DNA from: Neoceratodus forsteri
Lineage: Eukaryota > Chordata > Ceratodontiformes > Ceratodontidae
Reading direction: 5' to 3'
Length of the DNA stretch: 64,000 bases
Assembly (NCBI GenBank): GCA_016271365.2
Contig: CM028129.1
Coordinates: forward strand, 1,008,071,501 to 1,008,135,500
The position numbers and the translations under genes are program-made. Shown one piece after another: positions 22,620-33,904 of the stretch (the stretch's first letter is position 1; each line of letters begins with the position of its first letter). Below the pieces are notes generated by a model. That model saw nothing but the letters and a program-made list of their open reading frames with translations, made no database searches and was not told the DNA's origin.

Positions 22620-25043
22620 CCAGTTAAAGCAGAAGGAAGCGGAGAAGGTAGTCAGAATAGCGAAGGCCCAAATCGAGGAAAAGACGTCCAGCTCAGTTAA
22701 CAAGGGGGATAAAACCTTTTATATGTATATTAGGAAGCGAAGAAAGACCAAGGGAGGGATAGTGTGGCTTAATAAAGGGGATGGTGGGTAGGCAGTGGGT
22801 GACAGTGAAAAAGCAGAGATACTGAACAAATACTTCTGCTCAATATTCACAAAAGAAGAGGAGGGGGAGGTACCTAATCCAGTCAGTAGAAGCACTCTGG
22901 ATAGGGTGGTCGATACCAGTCCAATCACAGAAGAAATGATTCTGAAAGAACTCCTAAAACTGAAGGTGGACAAAGCAATAGGCCCTGATGGGATTCACCC
23001 CAGAATTCTAAAAGAACTAAGGGGAGAACTAGTGACACCACTGACTACCTTATTTATTTATTTAGTTCTGTTTTGTTAATTTCTTTATCTCCTCCCAGAC
23101 CAGCCCTCCTCTTCTGGTCCTCCCAGCCCTGTCACCCCAGCGTCCACTGGTACTCACCCTTTGCTTGAGGTGCCAGCTAGCCGGGTGCAGCACCTCCGGA
23201 GGGTCAGAATCATCCCGCTGGTCCACAGTATTTTCATCCTCTGGTTTTCTTCCCTGCCCCCAAGTGCAGGGCTAGCGTGCAGTGACACCAATGGCTGAGC
23301 CATGTGCACTTCAGCACGTAGCACATGGGACATCTGCTTAGTCTCTGTCCCCCCAAACCCCCGTCTGTGGAATTGGTGTGCCAGCCTCCAGCTGCTGCTA
23401 GGGTCCAGGCATGCGCTGATCTCCAGTCCCACCCCACCCTGGGAGAGGAGCGCTATCCTCCGGAAGCTCGATCCTCTCCCTCCCTGGCCGACCCCCGGTG
23501 ACCCGCTCGCACCATGAACACGGGTCGCCGGCATGGCAGGAGATACGGCGTCGCAGCCTCAGTTGTCCATGCCACCGGGCCGGCCCTCTGACTACCCTTT
23601 TTAACAAATCATGGGAGAATGGTGTGGTACATAAGGACTGGAGGAGGGCTGATGTGATTCCCCTTCACAAAAGTGGGAGCAAAGCAGAGGCAGGAAACTA
23701 CAGACCTGTTGGTTTAACCTCAGTGGTAAGGAAAATGATGGAATCACTTCTGAAAGAAAGAATTGTTGAGTACCTAGAGGCCAGCGGGGCACAGGACCCA
23801 AGGCAGCATAGATTCAGAGCAGGAAGGTCATGTCAGACAAATATAACAGATTTCTTTGACTGGGTGACCAAAGTAGTAGTAGACCAGGGAGGGGCTGTGG
23901 ACATGGTCTACCTAGACTTTAGCAAGGCATCTGACATAGTCCCACACAAAAGATTAATAAATTGGCCAGCCTGAGAGTGGATCCCAGGGTGGTAGCCTGG
24001 GTAAACAATTGGTTGGACAACAGGACACCGAGGGTAATAGTAAACAGAGTCCACTCTGAAGAAAGGGGGGTTACTAGCTGGGTACTGCAGGATTCTGTAC
24101 TGGGTCCGGTCCTTTTCATGTCTATAAGTGACATTGCGGAGGAACTGGAAGGAAAAGTATGCCTCTTTGTAGACGACACAGAGCTCTGCAACAGGGTTGA
24201 TTCACGGGGGGGGGGGTGGAAAGGATGAGAAGGGACTTGGCAAGGTTGGAGGAATGGTCAAACGTATGGCAGCTTAGATTCAATGCAAAGTAATGCACCT
24301 GGGAAACAAAAACCCAGGGGAAGAGTACACAGTTGGGAGGAAGGTACTAACAACAACAAAAATGACCTAAAGGTAAGCAAGCAATGTGAGAAGGCAGTAA
24401 GTAGGGTTGGGGGGGATACTGGGGTGTATAGGAAGAAGCATCACCAGTAGAAAACAGGAAGTTTTTATCCCTCTGTACAGACAGTTGGCAAGACCCCATC
24501 TGGAGTACTGTGTGCAGTTGAGACCCCATCTCCGCAAGGACATAGGCAGGATGGAGCCAGTCCAGAGGAGGGCAACTAAAATGGTGCAGGGTCTGCACCA
24601 GAAGCAATACGAAGAAAGACTAAAGGAGCCTAATATGTATAACGTCAAGGGAAGGAGGGAGGGAGAGGGGGGACATGATAGAAACTTTCAAGTACCTCAA
24701 GGGAATCAGCAACGTCCAGGAGGGTAGCATCTTTCAGAAAATGATGTGCAAGAACAAGGGGGCAAAATTTGAAAGTAGAGGGGGGACGGCTCAAGGGCAA
24801 TGTGAGGAAGTATTTTTTCATGGAGAGGGTGGTGGACGCATGAAATGGCCTTCCTGAGGAGGTCGTGGGGTCAAAAACAGTGGGGGAATTCAAGAATGCA
24901 TGGGACAGTCATAAGGCAATTCTTGTGGGGGCTAGAAAGAAGTGAAGTAGGCTGTTGGTTAACTAGGATCTGCAGCTTGTCCAGTAGGTAGGAAAATGGG
25001 CAGACTGGGTGGGGCAAGTGGTCCTTATCTGCCGTCGGTCTAT
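22620..25043 (+). mobile_element. CR1 LINE, 5'-truncated, with nested SINE; 3' end resumes at 29051
   Basis: ORF2 is readable in pieces. Linker: KAEILNKYFCSIFTKE (about 22808-22860). RT fingers: ELLKLKVDKAIGPDGIHPRILKEL (about 22950-23025). After the SINE (23050-23587): PLTTLFNKSWENG, WRRADVIPLHKSGSK, NYRPVGLTSVVRKMMESLL, VYLDFSKASDIVPH. The palm is mutated: the ISDIAEEL ... LFVDDTELC block (about 24125-24190) has FVDD for the usual FADD. 24790-24890 reads GNVRKYFFMERVVDA, the C-terminal block. The 3' UTR GGGCAGACTGGGTGGG ... TATCTGCCGTC is typical CR1. It stops at 25043, where the Harbinger-like element begins, and TATGTTTCTGTTG resumes at 29051. Confidence 0.88.
23050..23587 (-). mobile_element. 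GC-rich tRNA-derived SINE, copy B
   Basis: It is flanked by CTGACTACC at 23041-23049 and 23588-23596, splitting the CR1 frame PLTT|LFNKSW. On the minus strand it opens with GGCCGGCCCGGTGGCATGG and has CCGGCGACCCGTGTTCA, like copy A at 8963. It ends in a TAAATAAATAA tail. The length is 538 bp. Confidence 0.85.
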
Positions 25044-25064
25044 GGCTCTGTCCACACTACACCA
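25044..25064 (+). repeat. left terminal inverted repeat of Harbinger-like element
   Basis: GGCTCTGTCCACACTACACC, paired with 29030-29050. The target triplet TAT is at 25041-25043 and 29051-29053. Confidence 0.85.
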
Positions 25065-25799
25065 TGAAAACCCCTCTGTAACATTACAGAGGGTGCAAAC
25101 TGTTACTGCAGCGGTTCACGTTCACACTGGTAACGTTACAGAAGGTATTTTCACATCCGTTACAGAAACCTGTCGGGAGGTGGTTTCGACAGTGGTTCCT
25201 GTAATGGTTACAGTTCTGCAACGTTACCGGTGCACGTCTAAACACTCCATCGTTTAGCCGCCAGTCATCCGCTAGACCAGCATGCAGTGCACAACAGATG
25301 GTAAGCTGGGAGGACAGAGGAACTAGGAAGCAAACAGAGGGCTGCGAGGTGCACGTGTGAACAGAACACCCACATAGGGGTTGAAACAGTAGTGGAGCTG
25401 TGCCAGCACAGCAGCAATACCCTGAGCCCTTGGTGGCACACACCGGAAAGAGGAGCAGTGGGGAAAAACTAGAAGCCCATTGATTCATTGATTTGGGGGG
25501 GGGGGTGCCTGCAGCCACACAACAAGAACAGCTGTGAAGAAACGCTGATGGTGCCCAGGATGAACAGTGGGTCTGTGCTGTAAGGGAAACGGATTGCAGG
25601 AGACAAGTGGCAGGCGACCGAATGCCAGCACAGACCTGTGTGCCAGAGGTGGGAAGTAATCCACCAACAGCTGCCAAAAGCACATGCCCAGCCCCCAAGA
25701 GACAGCAGTCCCAGAACACTCCACCCCGTCACCACTGCATAGTCACCCTGTCCCCCAAGCACTGCCCGTGACTGTGGTGTAATAACACGCCCTGCAACC

Positions 25800-27393
25800 T
25801 TGTCACAGGTGACAACAGCAGTACGCCACCACCCACCCCGTGCCGTGTGCCAGCAGGAACTGACAGACCGTGGCGCCACATGGTCAGACGAGGCCACAAA
25901 ATTGCTGCTGGAGTTCTGGTCACTGGAGATGGTGCAGGCAGAGCTAGCCAGTGCCAGACACAGCACAGAGGTTTACCAGAAGATTGCAGAGTCTCTCTTC
26001 GAGAATGGTGTGGAGAGGACGGCAAAGCAGATGAAGGTGCGGTACCCCAAAACCAAGGACAGCAACAGATGCTTGGGGGGGGGGGTGCGCATGTGGTGTG
26101 CCCCTTCTCTGACAAGTTGGATACCATACTTGGTACACGGCCAACCACTGCACCAGCATTCATCCTTGAGAGCTCACAGGTGGACAGCCCACAACCGTAG
26201 TTGGAGGATGATGGGGATGCCACCAGGGACCTGTGCCAGGGGGATGATGGTGAAGACGGTGTGCAACAGGAGAAACCTGACGCAGGTACATTCATTGTGC
26301 ACTGCACCTGTATGTCGGCTGGGATATGGGGGCACATCATGGCATGCTGGTGGAGGTGTTGCCTGGGCATGCGGCAAATGGTGCTGGGCATAGCACAGCA
26401 GGGTTTTAAATAATTGATTAGCAGTTTTTTCCTTGGGACAATATTAACTGTACAGAAAGCATTTATATAGGTTTTCTAGAAGTGTTATGTTTGTTAAACA
26501 CAGTGAGGCAATTGCTATGCATTTTCACAATGTTTTAGAACTTTTATGAGCAAAACGCTAATCAGTTTTTAGAGTTAAATAAAACCCTGCACAGCAATAG
26601 GAGGTAGCACGGGTGTGCATGGGGGCAACTAGCGGACATGCTGTGGCCCATGGCCGTACAACATGCCTGTGACACCTGAGGTATGTGTAGGCCTACGGGT
26701 GTGGAGGGACAATGGTGTGGGGATGGGGTAGGATGTGGGGTGTGTGGGTGAGGTATCTGCATTTGTACCATGGTGATAGGTATGTTCTGCTGTTCCAGAG
26801 CAAGACCCAAGGGAAGGGACATCCGCGGACACAGACACAGCAGAGGCATCCTCAGTGTCCTCGGGCATGCAAGATGAGATGTCGGAAACCTCCACCGCTG
26901 GAAGGGGCAGACCTGCGAAGCGGCGCAATGACCAGGAACCCCTGGTGAACCTCCAAAAGAGGAAGTCTAAGGCAGTACGAATGGTAGAAGTACTTGGGGT
27001 GTTTTGGAACTGACACATAAAATGTTCCAGGAGCACCATAGGGAAATGTTGGAGTTGGAGTGGAAGGGGGCATTGGAGGAGCGACTACGGAAACAGGAGA
27101 CTGAACAGACACAACAGTTCTTTACACAGATGTTCCAGTTTCTAGCCATGCAATGCCAGCAGTCACCCCCAGCAGCCGCACTGCAATGTACCGGTGCTAC
27201 CACCATGCCACACACCACCGCGAGCAGTGCTGGCACCGCCACCCTAACCCCTTTCATTCTGTTCTCCGGGGTGCAGCATACCAGTGGGTTTCCCACCTTG
27301 CCCATGTCCACAGGGAACCCCACTGGCATGTCCAGCAGTGCCATCCTTCGGCAGACCACCACTGATGGCAGACAGGCTGCATGGCAATGCTAG
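25800..27393 (+). pseudogene. Myb/SANT-like DNA-binding protein of the transposon (spliced, damaged)
   Basis: Exon 1 (25800-26285) encodes RGATWSDEATKLLLEFW, VYQKIAESLFENG and ERTAKQMKVRY. This is the tri-helical Myb/SANT-like domain with its spaced Trp residues. In a shifted frame after the G-run at 26076-26086 follows CPFSDKLDTILGTRP, the block usual after that domain. A donor (GCAG|GTACAT, 26286) and acceptor (TGTTCCAG, ending 26798) keep the frame: QEKPDAG joins EQDPREGTSADTD. Exon 2 carries GRGRPAKRRND, an AT-hook-like basic patch. After another shift near 27005 it carries an amphipathic coiled coil (MFQEHHREMLELEWKGALEERLRKQE) and a Thr/Ala-rich tail to the stop. Such proteins bind transposon ends in Harbinger systems. 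Two frameshifts and a stop at 26199 disable it. Confidence 0.75.
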
Positions 27394-29029
27394 CCACCAC
27401 TGGTATGCAGCACCCATCCATGACTGCACCCCACAGGTGTGCAACCCCTCTGCAGGGTGGTGTGTACACAGATGGCACCACTGCCTGTGCCACCCTGCCT
27501 GCCACATCCCAGGCACCTCCGTATGGTGTTGGCACGACAGAGCAGTACTCCACAGGTGGCACGACCACCACTGCCAGCCTGCACACTGCTCCCCATCCCC
27601 TGATGCATGGTGCTGCTGACCTGCACTGTTACCCCAACGGCACCCACGACAGGCATGCCGAGCTTCTCACAGGACCTATACAGTGACGAGTTCCAGTGGA
27701 CCACACTGTGATGCTGTATGCCACCTGCAGAGGTTTGCCGACTGGTGTGTCCTGCAGGTTGTCACCAGGGACACCCATTGTGTTTTCTATCTTAATCTGG
27801 TGACCGTGACAACAGTGCCTGGTTTGTGTTGGCACAGTGGTATGTGCTCACGTTGGCACACGTTTATACGTTGCTACTATTGGGTTGTTCTGCATTGTTG
27901 TGTGGCATATCTACCTCATGGTCTGTCAGGGGTTATGATACATGAGGACCACATGGGTGACTGGGTGTTTGCGCATCCTGTGACTGTTACTGTGTTTTGT
28001 TGTACTGGGTCATGGCAACAGTGGGTTGGTTTCTTTACAGATGTACACTGATGCCCATATTGTAGACTGGCATAGTGTATTGCATAGTTAGGTCACAAGA
28101 CAGGGTCGGTGTCCTACATCTACCTGCTTCTGCCCAGTGCCTTAGGGGGACTCTGAGGGTGATGTTGTTTCTGTTTCGTGTCCAGTAGCAGTATTGCATT
28201 GTTTACATTGCCTTTACAGTGTTCCACATGTATTGGGTACACTCCTGCACGGTGTTGTGATGCGGGACATTGTATTTTACTTTTGGGGTCTTGGGGTACC
28301 GCAGCAATGCACAGTCTGCTGCATGAACATGCTGTCGTCCTAACGTTGTTTTCCATGTGATACTGCCACCAGGGGCCATGGCTGCGTTGGAATAAAGACT
28401 GTCAGATGAATCCATACTGTGTTGCTCTTTTGCTTGGGCAGTGTGCATGCATGCACACATTGCTATATGGGGGCACAGTGGGGCTCCAATTCCATGGGGC
28501 ACTGGTGTGGTGGCACTGGGTGTGCTGCCTAGCTGCATTGTGTGTGCTGAACCGACCTCGCAGGGTGGATGCTGTACATGGCATGCCTTGTCCTGGTGGT
28601 GCACTGCATAATTGACTGTGTCATGCAGCAGGGTCACAGTTCTCGGCCCACGTGGGTGCATCACAGCCCACCTACATGCCACGGCCCTCATCTGTTCACA
28701 GTTCCACACCTTTTGCTGCATCACACCTTCAGTCTGCCACAACTGCCATTGGGCACACATTGCTGTCTGACACATGCCATGTTCTGCCACGTTGTGTGTA
28801 CACTGCCAGCTGGATGGGCATGTGGGTGGGTGTCTGTCATTGCAGCTGTCATCACCAAGTGCACCATGGGATGTGCTCTACATTTCAGGGGTTGGGGCCA
28901 CACACTGTTCACAGCTCAATGTGGACAGGCTGTAACGGTTTCTAACAGTTTTCACACCTGTTCCCTGGCATTGTGGACACACTGTATCGTTTACAGTCTG
29001 TAACGGTTCAGAACTGTTACAGCTTTTTT

Positions 29030-29050
29030 GGGTGTAGTGTGGACAGGGCC
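29030..29050 (-). repeat. right terminal inverted repeat of Harbinger-like element
   Basis: GGTGTAGTGTGGACAGGGCC closes the element; see 25044-25064. Confidence 0.85.
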
Positions 29051-29061
29051 TATGTTTCTGT

Positions 29062-31335
29062 TGTATAAATACTGATTCAGATAACTTAGTCCTTGTTTTT
29101 GTAATATTTGAAAAATGTTATTTCTTATGTGTAAATTTCATATAGCTTTTCATATATATTAGCGAGTAAATAGATACAAAAGGGGTTTTGCTACCCAGGA
29201 ATGTATGCACTTCTTTCCATATTCTGGAAGTAGTTCTGGTTGAATTTAACATGTTTTTATATAGACTGTGTTCACAATGGACATACAAAGTACAGACTGA
29301 TGTAGGCAATGGGGACCCGTATTCAATTCAATTCACTTTATTTACCGGATAAGCACTCTGGGTCAAGGCACATTTACAGGAATGACCCGGAGCTTCAACA
29401 AGTGAGGCTTAGATGGTATACACAATAGTACAAAATACATAATTACAAATAAAATAATAAGTTTAGGTACAAACATACATGATTAAAAACATTTACATAT
29501 GGCCAGTGATAGCAGGTGACTAAATAAAACCTTCTTAAAAGTTACATGTCTAGTGGCATCTACGCAGTATTGGGGCAGAGAATTCCATAATTTTGAGCTT
29601 TGTACTGAAAAGGTCTTTTCTCCCATACATGTTGAGATTCTAGGTAATACTAAACATGATGCAGGGGAAGAGTGGAGAGACCTAGATTCCACCTTAAATT
29701 CAAGTAGTACAACTAGAAGGGATCTGCATTCTAAGTCAGTCGTGGTCTTAAGCATACAACCCAAGCTATAAGTTATATTGGTCTAAAGATGCTTCCTGCG
29801 GGCAAATGCCACATTGGTGTTAGGGCTACTCAACCAGTACAGTACAGATTCTATCTGGGCAGCAAAATAATATAGTTTCAAGAGTGGTAGACCTAGACCC
29901 CCTTGTTCCAGTGGTGGATAAAGTTTCTGTAGGTATGCCCTTGGTCTTTTGCCTTTCCATATAAAATGTCCAATGAACTTATTCCAGTTTGAAAAAAAGG
30001 GTTATTTCAATATAATTGGTAGCATTTGAAAGAAACAAAGCAATCTGGGTATTCAGCTTTATAATATTTATTCTTCCTGACATGGTTAGAAGTAAATTAA
30101 TCCATTTATCAGAGTCCTGCTTGATTTTCTCTATTAAAAGGAAGTAATTTGGATGAAATAGTTGCTCATAATCTCTTATAAGTACCACTCCTAAGTACTT
30201 TACCTCTGGTTTTATTTCGAGGTATCTTTTGGCAGAGTACCCAAGTCGGTATCATGTTGCACCAGGCATTCTGACTTTTCCCAGTTCACCTTATAACCCG
30301 ATAGGTTGCCATATTCTTTCAGTTTACGCAGAGCTAGGCTTGTTTCTTTTGGTGTATGCAAGAATAAGAAGACAGCATAGAGGGAAATGTTATAATTTTG
30401 CTCTCCTATTTGTATTCCCTTAATAGATTCATTGTTTCTAATAGCGACTGCTAAAAATTCAGTTGAAATGGCAAACAATAATGGTGACAATGGACAACCC
30501 TGTCTTACGCCCCTGTGCAACTGGAGGAAGTTTGAGATGTTCCTATTAGTCCTGATTCTGGCTGATGGTTCACTGTAGATCATATCTACTCACTTCATAA
30601 ATCTCTTCCCCCAAATTCAACCTGACCAGACACGACCTAAAGAACTGCCAGTGTACCTGATCAAATGCCTTCTGGGTATCTAATGATAGTATAGCAGTTT
30701 CTTTATACTTTGTATATTCTATAATATTTAGTGCCTTCTTGATGTTGGGTGACTACCTGGTATAAACTGTCTGGTCAGGGTGAATAATGGAGGTAATATA
30801 CATTGCGAGACTGTTTGCAAGAATTTTGGCTAAGATCTTATAATCAATATTCAAACGGGAGCTAGGTTTATAAGAGGAACATTTCAAAGGGTCTTTATTG
30901 CTTTTCAGGATTAAAGTTATTATGGATTCATTCATTGTGGGTGCCAGTTGTTCCCTTAATTCTATTTGAGCATAAACCTCCAGACGTAAGGATGCTAAAA
31001 CATTAAAAGTTTTTATAAAATTCAGATGTGTAGCCATCTGGTCCTGGCGCCTTATTATTTTTAAGTTGATGTATAGTTGTAGTTGTATCTAAAATTGATA
31101 TAGGATTGATTGCCTTTTTTTTTTCCATATTATTCAGAGTGGACACAGGCAAGTTGTTTATAAAATAATCTGTATCTTGCTAGACTGGAAATGTATCAGA
31201 TCAGTATAGTTCTGAGTAGAATTTATAAAATATTTGATAAATTGCAATATGGGAATATGTAATCACCCGATTCAAACTGTATGAATTTTTTGTCTATGTA
31301 TATTTTTAAAGCAAAAGGAATAATTACACAGGTTT
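29062..31335 (-). mobile_element. L1-clade LINE: linker, RT and thumb
   Basis: Read leftward from 31335: KKFIQFESGDYIFPY, FYKFYSELY (about 31215), LKNNKAPGPDGYTSEFYKNF (about 31020-31080), TMNESIITLILKSNKDPLKC and YKILAKILANSL (30753-30960), HRGVRQGCPLSPLLFAIS (about 30470-30520), then ISLYAVFLFL where the palm YADDLLL block should be, then GYKVNWEKSE. The thumb follows with WINLLLTMSGRINIIKLN (29979-30188). A LINE tail interrupts at 29325-29770. At 29065-29310 SRIWKEVHTFLGSKTPF continues the thumb. The C-terminus is beyond the CR1 insertion at 21760-22610. Palm aspartates and several frames are lost, so the copy is dead. Confidence 0.8.
29325..29770 (-). mobile_element. LINE 3' end inserted in L1
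   Basis: The minus strand carries FSVQSSKLWNSLPQYCVDATRHVTFKKVLFSHLL (29520-29640), the C-terminal block of Rex1/L2-group ORF2. A 3' UTR follows with ATTCCTGTAAATGTGCCTTG and a terminal GGTAAATAAAGTGAATTG. The 5' truncation is at about 29770, where L1 sequence resumes. Confidence 0.7.
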
Positions 31336-31339
31336 CCTG

Positions 31340-31841
31340 TATCCATATACAGTACAATGAAAGAAACATTCACATGTCTTATTACATAAATATAAAGTAT
31401 TACTCTAAACAACGAAAAGTCTATTCTCCAAATATTTAAATCTATTCTGTAGAGATACAGTGTCTTCTAAACTGTATGAAGGGGAGATTGTCTTCTTCAA
31501 AAGGAAATATTGGAATAACACAGTCCCCATGACTACTCCAAATCTGAACTTATCAAATACCGAGTAGTATTTTATAATAAAGTCTTTATGTTGACAACTG
31601 CAATCCGTCATAAACAGATACAAGAAGTAATTATTAAGATATAAATGAAAATCTTATATTCAGGTAGTCTCATAGGCCTGTGTCATGAGATTTACTAAGC
31701 AATAATATGTAATCAAGTAATTCTATATCTAGGTACACCCAGAAGGTTAATGTTCTAGGAGTGAGTCCTAGTTGAAATCTAATTAAAACAGACGGACAGA
31801 GAAGAAGTAGTAGAGGAGCTGGAGAGACAAAGAAAGGGATG
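31340..31841. other. no recognisable feature
   Basis: AT-rich. A 72-codon minus-strand frame (31405-31623) matches nothing I know. Confidence 0.45.
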
Positions 31842-31849
31842 GTCTAGAG

Positions 31850-32589
31850 CAGTGGTTCTCAAATGATGAGGCCAGCCTCCCAAGGGAGGCCCCAAACTGT
31901 TCCAGGGAGGCCCAGTCAAGTCTGAGAATGTTCTTAAATTTTAAGTTTTGGAAGTTTTGTGTGAAGGGATGAAGTAAACTAAATATTGATAATGACAGGT
32001 GAATTTCTTTAGTTGTGCATAAATTGGTGACCAGGAAAGGCACAGAGCCAAAGCTGGTTTATAGGCATATTTATATGTAAATTGGTGACTAGAAGGCAAA
32101 CTGAGTTGAGGATTGTTTCTGCAGTATGTGTTTATATGCAAATTAGTGACTGGGAAAGGCACACTGAGTCAATGCTTGTTTCTACAGTAGGTATTTATAT
32201 GTAAATTGGTGTCTGGGAAAGGCACACTGAGCCAGTGCTCGTTTCAGGTGTGACCTGGGTAAGGGTACAGTGAGCTGCTTAACAGGGTAAGAGGGGAAGA
32301 GATGAAATGGCTAGGTTAGTTCCAGATAGAGAGGAGACAGAGTTCCAAGGGTCCAAGAGTCATAAGAGTGGAGTGACAAGGATAACCTGGTGTGTGGAGG
32401 TCAATAAGTTTAATAACAAGAAAATATACTCAGTCAGCTTTATTGGTCTCACTTGATTCCTGGTGTACAGTACAAAGTATATTTTTTTTCTGGGGGGGGG
32501 TAGGCAAGATTTTTTCCAAATTTGAGGGCGGCTCGAAATCTTTTTCCATGGATTGGGGGAGGCTCACTGTCATAGTGTGAGAACTAATG
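31850..32589. mobile_element. non-autonomous hAT (Charlie-like) MITE
   Basis: GTCTAGAG at 31842-31849 is repeated exactly at 32590-32597, the 8-bp duplication expected of hAT elements. The left end CAGTGGTTCTCA and the inverted right end CATTAGTTCTCA match at 10 of 12 positions, and CAGTGGTTCTCAA is the familiar Charlie-type terminus. GGGAGGCC and GGGGGAGGCTC blocks follow near each end. There is no transposase. A minisatellite occupies 32018-32250. Confidence 0.88.
32018..32250. repeat. about 62-bp minisatellite inside the hAT MITE
   Basis: About four diverged units share TATATGTAAATTGGTGAC, GGGAAAGGCACACTGAG and TTGTTTCT(A/G)CAGTA. Confidence 0.85.
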
Positions 32590-32597
32590 GTCTAGAG

Positions 32598-33904
32598 AAA
32601 CACCTATGACTCTAATACTGGATATTCAATTGGGGGAGGGTGTCAGATTGGGTCTGAACCTGAAGCATGACCCGCAGGAAGTGTCTGGGCAGGAGCAATC
32701 AGGACTTTGTAAATGGTGTCCCATTGCCTGGCAAATTTCTGGGAGTTCTCTTAGGGTCATTCAGTTTTCAGGATTTCCATTAGGCTGTTTCTCCACTCTT
32801 GAATGGTGGGGGGGCTGCCTCCTCCAGACAATATTTCAGTATAATGTGCCTGACAGATACTGCTATCAGTAACAAGGTGTAACGTTCGTTAGACCAGCAG
32901 GTATCATGTTCAGAATAGCCTAGGATGCATGTAGTTGCTTGCATATAATCTGAGATTATGGGGACATCCTTTAATGGATTCTTAACCTCAATCCATAGTG
33001 GTTGTACTAGAGGGTGTGATGTTTGGACAGCTGGTTCTGATCACTATCATTTTTTTGTAAAATAAAAAATGGGTTATGGACTGTCTGTCATGAGAGATGC
33101 TGAGAAATCTGGTGCTCTTGGAGTGACCTCACCCCCCCCCCAAAGGTTTCAGCTGAAAGATGAAAGCCATGAGAAAATGCTGAAACAGCATGTGAGATCA
33201 TAATACACACAGGTTTTAGAGACAAGGTGTGACGTGGAAGGCCAGAAGCTAATTACAGGCTGGAAGAGGCTTGAATTGAGCATATCCATTTTATGATGTT
33301 TCAAGAGGAGGAAACCAGGTTTAGTAAACTGGTGCGAAATCATAAATGCTGATTTCTGTGTGAGAGGGGAAGCTTATCATGAGATCAAAGAAATGTCATT
33401 TGAAGGACATCAGTCATGCGGAGGATTGCAGAATTTAATTCTTGAAAAAGACATCCTGTTTTTATATAGATTTTTTTTTATATATTCTGACAGGGAGGAG
33501 TTAGGTGACCTCATGCAAAATAGGTGGGGAAAATCAGCTTTTAAACATTAATTCTGTTTTCCTTCAGAACACTTCTATCTAGACTTCGAAAAAGAAACAT
33601 CTTTGGAGCACTTTAAGCATGTATTTAGAGAGACAGATAAATCTAAGTACTGTAGTAAGAATTGCACTGTTTAAAACCTTGTTGCTTTAAAATATTTGTA
33701 TGTCTTGTGATATATACAGTAGTTCTGTGTTTTATATATTATCTATTTTAGTAAAACTCTTTTTAGAACTTACTTGGTCTGTCTTTGATTTTCTTACATT
33801 TGCAAGAAAAATATATATGGTTATTGCTGACACTAGGCATAAGCTTGAATGGTAATACCAAACTGGAAAGAGAAGCTTTTTAAATCTGAGGTCTTTATAA
33901 AAGT
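32598..33904. other. no recognisable feature
   Basis: Mixed unique-looking sequence with short open frames only. A C-run at 33132-33141 and a T-run near 33470 are simple sequence. Confidence 0.45.

Larger units (their letters stand above)
25044..29050 (+). mobile_element. PIF/Harbinger-like DNA transposon with Myb/SANT gene
   Basis: The left end GGCTCTGTCCACACTACACC and the reverse complement of the right end (GGCCCTGTCCACACTACACC) match at 19 of 20 positions. The element is flanked by TAT on both sides. It sits inside a CR1 3' tail whose two halves rejoin cleanly, which confirms the borders. Inside is a spliced Myb/SANT-like gene (25800-27393). The rest (27400-28920) is T/G- and C/A-rich with no DDE transposase I can recognise on either strand. 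Assignment to PIF/Harbinger rests on the TIR style, the 3-bp duplication and the Myb gene. It is probably non-autonomous. Confidence 0.75.

Noticed and set aside
25729..26391. 220-codon minus-strand open frame
   Set aside because: It lies opposite the Myb/SANT exon, is rich in Pro/His/Ser and has no motif. It is a shadow frame.
28203..28790. 195-codon minus-strand open frame as the missing transposase
   Set aside because: Composition follows the T/G-rich DNA (many His, Cys, Met) and no DDE pattern or helix-turn-helix is visible.
32018..32250. CRISPR-like regular repeats
   Set aside because: Units are contiguous, diverged and about 62 bp with no spacers. The setting is a eukaryotic MITE.
33360..33551. 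Possible host exon
   Set aside because: A short frame with no motif or splice context and simple T-rich sequence inside.
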